DNA of 64,000 bases from Chitinophaga pinensis DSM 2588. Its GTDB lineage: Bacteria > Bacteroidota > Bacteroidia > Chitinophagales > Chitinophagaceae. Positions 8,845 to 16,200 of the stretch are shown in pieces. The position numbers and the translations under genes were made by a program. The notes below the pieces were generated by a model that was given only the letters and a program-made list of their open reading frames with translations, was not told the origin of the DNA and searched no databases. Position 1 is the first letter of the stretch, and every line of letters starts with the position of its first letter. Where the stretch lies: contig NC_013132.1 in NCBI RefSeq assembly GCF_000024005.1, positions 6,690,001-6,754,000 of the forward strand, written 5' to 3'.

Positions 8845-9639
8845 TTATCGGATAGAATTGGCAATTTGAACAATAAAGATCTCTTCAATAAATATCAGGA
8901 ACATGGAGATAACCACCGAAATGTTCGCTGCTTTACCTACACCCTGTGTACCCTGGGTAGCATGGTATCCCTGATAACAGCTTACCACTCCGATCGTAAA
9001 GCCGAAAACAACCGCCTTCACGCCCGTTGTGATAAAATCAAGGAAATATATATTCTTGAATGCCTCCTGGAAAAAACTGGTAAAAGAAGTCTGCTCGTTC
9101 AGGTGAATATCCAGGAAAGACCCCAGTAAACCTACCAGTCCGGTATAACCGACGAGGATGGGAATGGATATGGTCGTCGCCATGACCCTGGTCGTAACCA
9201 GAAACTTGAACGGGTTAATCGCAGATACTTCCATCGCGTCTATCTGTTCGGTTACACGCATGGATGCCAGTTCCGCACCAATACTGGAACCTACCTTACC
9301 GGCACAGATCAGGGCCGTTACCAATGGCGCCAGTGCCCTGATGACAGCAATAGCGATCAGGGAAGGTAACCAGGAAGTAGCACCAAATTCGGACAGGGAA
9401 GGTCTGGATTGTTTCGTAAATACGAGACCGGTAATGAAGCCGGTCATAGTGATCAGCGCCAGAGACTTATAGCCAACCTGGTAACACTGACGGATAACCT
9501 CGCGTATTTCAACAGGTCGCTTAAAGGCTTCCTTAAAGATTCTGCCGATGAATAAAACGATGTTAAAGATGTCTTTAAAAAACCCATCAATACCTTTCGA
9601 TATGAGTGGTTTCTCCGGCTGTTCGATATTTGAGTCCAT
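8845..9639 (-). CDS. mlaE: MlaE-like ABC transporter permease
   Basis: Integral inner-membrane permease, 264 residues, with about five hydrophobic helices (for example 73-95, 146-175, 203-225 and 240-260). The sequence FTKQSRPSLSEFGA followed by a hydrophobic helix, and ALICAGKVGSSIGAELASMRVTEQIDAMEVSAINP, taken in parts (AGKVGSSIGAELASM, EQIDAMEVSAINP), is the core signature of the MlaE/YrbE family. It is the first gene of the mlaE-F-D operon. Its neighbours supply the ATPase and the MCE lipid-binding subunit, so the three should form a complete inner-membrane complex. A TACTTTTG (9741-9748, minus strand) matches the -7 consensus but lacks a well-spaced -33 element. Confidence 0.9.
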   Translation of the reverse strand: MDSNIEQPEKPLISKGIDGFFKDIFNIVLFIGRIFKEAFKRPVEIREVIRQCYQVGYKSLALITMTGFITGLVFTKQSRPSLSEFGATSWLPSLIAIAVIRALAPLVTALICAGKVGSSIGAELASMRVTEQIDAMEVSAINPFKFLVTTRVMATTISIPILVGYTGLVGLLGSFLDIHLNEQTSFTSFFQEAFKNIYFLDFITTGVKAVVFGFTIGVVSCYQGYHATQGTQGVGKAANISVVISMFLIFIEEIFIVQIANSIR

Positions 9640-9855
9640 TCTCTGTGTTTAAGAATTTGCGAAGATAAGTCGCCTGATATTCATTACTAAATACAATTTT
9701 AGTTCTCGTTTGTTAAATCAGCGCCTATTGCATTGCAAATCAAAAGTAAAATTCCAAGATACGGACTTATCCGCAATGGGATTGCATATATTAGTATTTA
9801 ATAATAAAAAATTAAATGCAGGTGTATTTGAAAGATTCGTAATGTCCGGAAACAT

Positions 9856-9902
9856 GTAGTCAAAGTTGCACAAAACGGTTTGCATTGTGCAACTTTGACT
9901 AC
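9856..9902. repeat. 18-bp perfect inverted repeat
   Basis: Bases 9856-9873 are the exact reverse complement of 9885-9902, separated by an 11-nt loop. Each arm contains AAAGTTGCACAA. It lies between the broken oxidoreductase gene (ending 9945) and the mlaE start (9639) within a 305-nt gene-free stretch. There is no clear T-tract on either side, so it is not a textbook intrinsic terminator. It could still end the upstream transcript, act as an operator or form a stable RNA hairpin. Nothing else in 9640-9944 stands out except a weak -7 match at 9741. Confidence 0.8.
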
Positions 9903-9944
9903 GACCATAAAAGCATTCTCCATGAGGTAACTGGCCCATCTCTC

Positions 9945-11455
9945 TCAGCTGAGCGCATCTATTCCCCAGCTTTTCATAATGTCATTACTGAAAATACCCG
10001 CCGTGGCAGGGTCGATTATTTTGGATCTGGCTATAAGGAACTTATCAAGACTATCTCCGTACATACGACGCAAGCGTTCCGGTGTGATAGAAGACATTTT
10101 CCCCCAATGGAAGCTAAAAGGGACATGCAGCTGATCCAGCTTGTCCCACACAGCGTCATAAAACCGCTGCGTCTCCCTGGACAAGACCGCATCCAGTTCC
10201 ATTACACAGGTCACCGGGGCAAATCTTGTAAATGCCATGGTCGTACGGGAAGACTTGACAAACCGGAATGCAAACATTCCTACGAAGGGCCCTGCCGCCT
10301 GGTTCACCTCCATCAACGCCTCCACTACCTGTGGTACTGCCGTAACGGGAAGCCCTATCGCCGCACTGGCAATCTTCCCCCTGAGGGTTGTATTACTGAA
10401 GACCTCTCCCAGTCTGCCGAACTGCTTTCATGTATATTCAGACTCTCACTCAGTACTTTGGTGACCATCAACGGCACCGCTCCCGGCACTATACCTGCCA
10501 GCTTACCTACGAAACAGGGCGCATCATCTCCTGGCCCTATCCCGGCCCCATTGGGTGCAGGAGGCGTATAGTCATTACGATAAAGCCGCTTATACATCGT
10601 CGTTGCATACACTCCTTTCTTCATATCATAGGGATTGATCATCATCTGCATATGAAAAGGACGCTCCCCGGGATAAGGCAACTTTGGATTGGAAAAGTCC
10701 AGGGTAGTCAGCTGCCGGATCAATGCGTCGTCATATGGTACCCGACGTTGATATGATTCCAGCAGAAAATCATCTACGGTCTCTATCATCACGCCATGTA
10801 CAAATCCCATCGCGCCTATACTAACCAGTGCCGCATCAAATATTTCGTCGTCTCTTAGCAGGTCCGCCCCCAGCCTGTCCGCAAAGTTATCTGCCATCAC
10901 CGGATAAGAAGACCGTTCCAGCCACAGCTGTGTATCCGGTCCGGTAATCAGGTGAAGCCCGACCACATTCTCCTGTAAAGCACCAAAATCCAGTCCGGCG
11001 CCATGCGTACCCGTCGCTATCGCCCCTGCAATGGTCTGTCCGTTACTGGCGCCGCTGGAGGACAGAGAAAAACCCCGTTCATTCAGGAACTTGTTCAGTT
11101 CCCATATCCGGTTCCCGCATTGCGCCATGCAGAGATACTTATGATTCCCCTTATACTGCGGGGAAATACTCCCCTGGGATACCGGGAAACGGATATTCAG
11201 TGGTTTTGTATTCAGAATAATACCCTTTGAGGCAGCTATCGGGGTAAACGACCAGCTGCCACCCAGCGCCCTTAGCGGCGTATTAGTTTGGATGGCCTCC
11301 CGGATGATCTGCTGGACACCCTTCGTCGTATCATTATAGATCTCAAGCGCAGACCCTGTCGTCTCATTGGCGAGATCATACAGGTCCTGTACCGGCAGGG
11401 AAAAAGTGCGGTGCTCATTACTCCAGGTGAAGGAGCCGTTCTTGATAATTTTCAT
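9945..11455 (-). pseudogene. FAD-linked oxidase of the sugar-lactone oxidase (ALO) type, frameshifted
   Basis: Two reading frames together make one protein of about 503 residues. The first frame (from the ATG at 11455) carries a PCMH-type FAD-binding domain: RALGGSWSF for the pyrophosphate loop and ASNGQTIAGAIATGTHGAG for the flavin site. It then loses homology-like character and stops at 10355. The second frame is open from just after a TGA at 10428-10430 and encodes the C-terminal ALO domain, including SFHWGKMSS, the HWGK segment typical of lactone or alditol oxidases. The junction lies near 10426-10431 in a GAAAGC stretch; one extra A would restore GAA AAG CAG TTC and a continuous protein. 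The usual His of the GGGHS flavin loop is replaced (GGSWS). This is either a real 1-nt deletion or a sequencing error. The substrate is unknown. Confidence 0.75.
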
Positions 11456-11481
11456 ACGGGAAGAAATTGGGGGTGGAAGAA

Positions 11482-11811
11482 TTACAGGGAGTCAACTGGC
11501 GGCGGACAGGGAGTCGCACACTGCCACTCTAATGTCAGCGGACAATAAATACCCAGGGTACAGACAGTCAGCAGGGCATTGCCAAAATTGTTCTTTACCC
11601 TTACTTCCGCCATGCCGTTCACGCCCAGCGAGTCGCATACCAGTGTCCGGATTACCTGCGGTTTGTTAAGCAATCCCCAGAAGAGACTACAGGTTTTTAT
11701 CTTGTTACGGGGAGATACGCCGGTAGCAGGTAATGCATGGGTGGCTACGCGATAAGAGTAACAACCTCCGGCAAATAGTAACAGGACAGACAGGATGCCT
11801 GTTCTGAGCAT
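11482..11811 (-). CDS. Bor-like small lipoprotein
   Basis: A 109-residue predicted lipoprotein. Starting at the ATG at 11811 gives a clean type II signal (MLRTGILSVLLLFAGGC, Cys 17). An ATG eight codons earlier (11835) would put a Cys-Cys-Pro segment in front of it and is less likely. The C-terminal half has the pattern GVNGMAEVRVKNNFGNALLT followed by a LGIYCPLTLEWQCA-like strand. It resembles the Bor/Iss lipoprotein family, in which GVAEV, a hydrophobic stretch and LGIYTP are conserved. Bor proteins of E. coli are surface lipoproteins linked to serum survival; no such role can be assumed here. It lies 26 nt before the broken oxidase gene on the same strand and may share its transcript. Confidence 0.65.
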   Translation of the reverse strand: MLRTGILSVLLLFAGGCYSYRVATHALPATGVSPRNKIKTCSLFWGLLNKPQVIRTLVCDSLGVNGMAEVRVKNNFGNALLTVCTLGIYCPLTLEWQCATPCPPPVDSL

Positions 11812-11967
11812 GTTGTGGATTTGGGGGCAACACATATGCGTTTCTTTCTACTAAAATAACCATAAACCGTTGAAAAATATCCAGCTGACTATCCCTGTCA
11901 ACACAAGCCTGGCAGATAATCAACGAGTAAAACCATGGTTTATACATTTCTTTCCGGGGTCCATGCG

Positions 11968-11998
11968 TTGATCAATGCACTTATATCAGTTATTTTTG
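11968..11998 (+). promoter_or_regulatory. Candidate Bacteroidota promoter for the small plus-strand gene
   Basis: TTG at 11968-11970 and TATTTTTG (matching TAnnTTTG) at 11991-11998 are 20 bp apart, close to the usual -33/-7 spacing. Transcription would start around 12003-12006, at or within the ATG of the following gene. That would mean a leaderless mRNA, or use of a later start codon. Because of this awkward distance the call is weak. Confidence 0.3.
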
Positions 11999-12002
11999 TT
12001 GT

Positions 12003-12269
12003 ATGAAACACAAAGTGGATAAAAAGGATTTAAAAAAACGTCTGTCCTTTGTCATGATGGCTCAATTTGATGGATTAAACGAGAAAGGCAGGGAAAAGCT
12101 ACAGGATTACCTGGACAAACAACTGGATAAGGTAGCTGATTTCTATAAAGAAGTCCTCAAAAAACAGCAGCAAAAAGACAAGAAAAAGGCAGCGGCCACC
12201 ATTATAGCGCATAATGAAGCCTTGCAGCAATCAACAACTGCTCCGGAGGCGCCGGCAGCTGCATCCTGA
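12003..12269 (+). CDS. Small lysine-rich hypothetical protein
   Basis: An 88-residue protein I do not recognise. It is strongly basic in its first 65 residues (a run such as KKQQQKDKKKAAA), predicted mostly helical with possible coiled-coil character, and ends in a low-complexity Ala/Pro/Thr tail (TTAPEAPAAAS). It has no signal peptide or membrane segment. It is the only plausible plus-strand gene in the window and ends 25 nt before a strong bidirectional terminator shared with the convergent PKS operon. The presence of its own terminator and the lack of a gene on the other strand argue that it is real. If the leaderless promoter guess is wrong, an internal ATG at about 12054 could be the start. 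The function is unknown. Confidence 0.6.
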   Translation: MKHKVDKKDLKKRLSFVMMAQFDGLNEKGREKLQDYLDKQLDKVADFYKEVLKKQQQKDKKKAAATIIAHNEALQQSTTAPEAPAAAS

Positions 12270-12294
12270 TCAATAATACGTCCCTTCATCTGAT

Positions 12295-12345
12295 AAAAAC
12301 AGGAAAGGCTGTTCCGCAGATCGCGAAACAGCCTTTCCTGTTTTT
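12295..12345. terminator. Bidirectional intrinsic terminator with 19-bp perfect stem
   Basis: Bases 12295-12313 and 12327-12345 form a perfect 19-bp stem around a 13-nt loop. The outer five pairs are A-T, so each strand ends in a T-run (GTTTTT on plus, the same on minus). It separates the convergent small gene (ends 12269) from the methyltransferase gene (ends 12360). It therefore marks the 3' end of the whole PKS operon. Confidence 0.92.
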
Positions 12346-12359
12346 ATATGCAATGATAT

Positions 12360-13187
12360 TTATGCGTTCTTTCTCGCAGCAATCATCATATGCGGACTCA
12401 TAGCCAGCATTTCCGGATGATTTTCAGTGGCCTGCAGCAAGGCAAACTGCTGTTGTTTTTTTTCAGCATCTGACCTGTTTTCAAAATATTTACTATCCAG
12501 CCAGATCACACCTTCTACGGCAAAAGTATCGATATGCTCAAACGCTGCTTCCTTCACTTCTGCCGCCAGCTGAGACGGTCTGTGATAATAAGCCTCCGGC
12601 AGAATACCCGGCCAGCTGCCCGGTGCATTGTGTACACCTGTAGCCAGTTCCTGCTGACACATTTTCAGGAATGCCTTATCATGGATATAACCATTGGTCA
12701 GGCCCACCAGTGTGGAAGCAGTGTAGTTAATGGCAAAACCAAGCAGCACACCTCCTGGCTTCAATATACGGTATGCTTCGCGCAGCGCGGCAATTCTGTC
12801 TTGCTTTTCCTGCAAATGATACAGCGGACCATGGAGGATCGCCACATCTACAGATGCATCAGGAAGGTCCAGTTTCCGGGCTTCACCCAATATCGCTTTA
12901 AACGGATTCTTCTTGAATTTGGCCGCCTTCTTCGTTGCCTGCTCAATGTGTTTCGGCACCGGATCAAACAGGATAACTTCATACCCTGCTTTAGCCATCC
13001 AGGCAGAATAGACACCCGGTCCACCACCTACATCTGCCACTACACCGTTCTTTGGTAAAAAACGCTGAATGAGGTCTTTATTACGTTCAAATTCAAGTGG
13101 GCCTAATCCTACTTCAAGTCTGATTTCCTCGTACGTTTCTGAATAAAACTGCTCAAGTGTTTCGCTGACTAAATTAGCCGTCTTCAT
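12360..13187 (-). CDS. SAM-dependent class I methyltransferase, likely polyketide tailoring
   Basis: Stand-alone methyltransferase of 275 residues. Motif I is VADVGGGPGVYSAWMAKAG (about 50-68), the acidic end of strand beta2 is ILFDPVP, and a post-motif segment reads LPDASVDVAILHGPLYHL (split in two parts here: LPDASVDVAIL and HGPLYHL). The C-terminal half is a variable substrate-binding region. It lies 58 nt after the thioesterase-bearing PKS E on the same strand and directly before the operon terminator. It is therefore most likely a post-PKS methyltransferase, O-methylating either a hydroxyl or the released carboxyl group. Target atom and specificity are inference. A housekeeping role is less likely because of its position but is not excluded. 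Confidence 0.8.
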   Translation of the reverse strand: MKTANLVSETLEQFYSETYEEIRLEVGLGPLEFERNKDLIQRFLPKNGVVADVGGGPGVYSAWMAKAGYEVILFDPVPKHIEQATKKAAKFKKNPFKAILGEARKLDLPDASVDVAILHGPLYHLQEKQDRIAALREAYRILKPGGVLLGFAINYTASTLVGLTNGYIHDKAFLKMCQQELATGVHNAPGSWPGILPEAYYHRPSQLAAEVKEAAFEHIDTFAVEGVIWLDSKYFENRSDAEKKQQQFALLQATENHPEMLAMSPHMMIAARKNA

Positions 13188-13245
13188 GATTTAATGGTTA
13201 TATACTGACAAATTTGTTTCTTTTTTTTCAGAAACCGAAGCCTTT

Positions 13246-16200
13246 TTACGATTCATTCTCCGTCACGGCAATCTTTTCTTCCAGCAGTAAAGGCCGTCTT
13301 TTTATCGTACTACCTGCTGCTGTTGAAGCATTTGCACCCTCTGCCGCATATATTTTCCGGCAATAATCAGTAATAATATGGTACGCAGTTTCATCAGAAA
13401 GCAGCATCATGTGATTCGCCACATCCAGATCTGTGATCTCGAAATCCGGTATCTGCTGCTCCCATTCAGCCCAGTAATTAATATGATCATAGGCTGGCTG
13501 CTCCTTACTCAGCATAAAGAACGGCGCCAGCTCTCCCAGGAAATAACCATTCCCGTTCCGGAAGTAATGGCAGTGTAGCCCTGTAGGATCCGGTAGCGGA
13601 GATACCTCATACTGGTCTACCACATATGCTTCCTGCACCCGGACGCTCTGCCGGATGAATTCCTCCAGTCTGGCAACCGGCTGTGTACCTCCCCGCTCCT
13701 TAAAATGTTCCATTAATGTTGAGATCAATGCATCCGTATCCGTTATATCAGCTACAAGTGACCGGTTTATCAGTATTTCTTTAAACCGTTCCGGAGAATT
13801 CACGATTCCGGAGAACAGTGACATGTTTACGGCCTGTAAGATGGCATCCCGTTTATCAAAACGTTCAGCAGATACCTCGGCTCCATAAAGCGAATCCAGC
13901 ATTACGATGGTATTTACCTGTTGCCCCATTTCCTGTAGCTGCCTGGCCACTTCGTAAGCAATCACACCACCGAGAGAATACCCTCCCAGGTCGTATGGCC
14001 CTGTTGCCTGTACGGATCGGATAATGTGTATATAATAAGCAGCCATGGCACTCACACCTTTCAGTGGTTGCCGCTCAGTCATATAACCCCTGGCCTGTAA
14101 ACCGTAAAAAGGACGTTCGATGGTCTGCGCCAAGGCCTGATAAGGCTCTACCCCTCCAGCCGCCGCATGAAACCAGAATACGGGACGTCCTTCCTGTTTG
14201 CCGTTCAGTCTGACCAGCTCCGGAAATGCCGACCAGTCAGCAGGAACCGGCGCAATGCCGCCCACCTCTTCTAATACAGCGCTGATATCATTTATCGTAC
14301 GACAAGCTACCAGCTGCCCCGGATGTATGGCCGGATTATAATGCAGCTGTAATTGTTGTACGACCTGCATCATCTGCATAGAATCCATGCCATATGCTTC
14401 TAAGGGCTGGTCTTTATCTAAATCCGCTTTCGCTACGCCCAATATTGCCGCTATCAGATCAGACAACTCTTTCGTCTGTCCGTTGATCCCGTTTGTCTGC
14501 ACAGGCTTCGATACCACAGGATGCGGCGTAGCGGTGTTTTCTATCCAGCAACGGCGTTGCTCAAAGGGGTATCCTGGCAATACCATTTTCCTGGCCGCAG
14601 GATATAATGCGAGATCCGACCAGTTGAGCGAGGCCCCTTTGGCCCAGTATAATGCTAATAAATCATAGTTCTGTTCCTGTGCCGCTGTTTCCAGTAATAC
14701 TTGCTGCGAACTACCAGATAAAATACGCTTGATAGTGGCATCCGTATCCCCTGGCTCACCGTTATAGACAGGTATATCCGCTGGTATTTCCGGCGAATCC
14801 TGCAAGGCTGTTTTTAATGCAGCTATATCTTTTACAACAGCCACCCAACGGTAAGGCATTGCTTCGCGGCCCGTCTGTAATGTATGCGCCATATTCTCCA
14901 GGGATACGTCAGCAGTTGTATCCAGGAAAGCAGATAAGGCATGTTTCATACGCTGTAACTCTCTGGAACTTCTGGCTGAAAGGGGAATAATAAAGGTGCC
15001 ATTGTTCGTAGTATCCTCTATAACTTCATGCCGGAATTCTTCCAGTATCACATGCACATTTGTGCCTCCCGCGCCAAATGAACTCACCGTTGCCCGCAAC
15101 GGGAAAGGTCTGTCCCAATCCGCCAGATGATCCTGCAGATAAAACGGAGAGCCCTCCCAGCTAATATCCGGGTTCGATGCACCCTTCCTGAGTGTAGGGA
15201 CCAACTGCCTGTGATGCAGCTGTAAGACCACCTTACTCAGCTGAGACATACCCGATGCAGCTTCTGCATGGCCGATATTCGACTTAACGGCCCCTATAGC
15301 ACAAAATCCCTGTTGATCAGAGAACTTCCTGAATGCCCTGGAAAGTGCCGCAAATTCAATCGCATCACCCATAGCTGATCCATTGGCCGCAGCCTCCACA
15401 TAACTGATGGTAGCAGGGTCAATACCGGCATGACGGAAATGTTGTTCTATCAGCTGTGCCTGCGCCGCTAAATTAGGTACGGTAAAGCCATTAGACTGAC
15501 CGTTATGACTAATAGCCGTAGATAGCACCACGGCCAGTATGTTGTCATTATCTGCTATTGCGGCCGACAGGGGTTTTAATAAAACAGCGCCTACGCCATC
15601 CGCAGGCAGATAGCCATCTCCTGCACTGAAACTGCGACTGTCCGGATGACTGGCAATCATCCCTGTCAGACTCAATCCGGTATATTTCTTAGGATGCACG
15701 GTCACATTTACGCCTCCGGCAATGGCCATTTGGCACTCTCCTTTCAGGATACTCTCACAGGCATAATGTAAGGCCACCAAAGAAGAAGAACAAGCCGTAT
15801 CTACGGCCAGGGAAGGCCCATGCAGATTGAAATAATAAGATACCCTGTTGGCGATGGCGCTATGGCTGGATAAGGCTGTTACTGCCTCCTGAGCATCTCC
15901 GCCGCCCAGTAACTGATAATGATTATACATCGCCCCTGCAAATACACCCACCTCACTGTTATACTTTCGTTTCAAGGTATCTTTTGTATAACCCGCACTT
16001 TCCAGCAACTGCCACACCGTCTCCAGGAAAAGCCTTTCCTGCGGGTCTGTCAGCGAAGCCTCCCTCGGAGAGATATTAAAGAACAACGGATCAAACTGAT
16101 CTGCTGCCGGGATAAAACCACCCCAGTTGCAATATGTTTTTCCGGGGGCTGCCGGCTGCTGTTCAAAATAGAGACTATTGTCCCATCTCTCAGTTGGTAC

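Noticed and set aside
10420..10440. Programmed -1 frameshifting in the oxidase gene
   Set aside because: There is no X XXY YYZ slippery heptamer and no obvious downstream structure; a simple 1-nt deletion explains it better.
9885..10571. A 228-codon plus-strand open frame opposite the oxidase gene
   Set aside because: The opposite strand encodes recognisable FAD/ALO domains, while this frame is rich in Arg, His, Cys and Pro with no family signature.
13930..13985. GYSLGG in PKS E as an acyltransferase active site
   Set aside because: The surrounding sequence is an alpha/beta-hydrolase thioesterase at the protein C-terminus, following an ACP; no AT-specific motifs are present.
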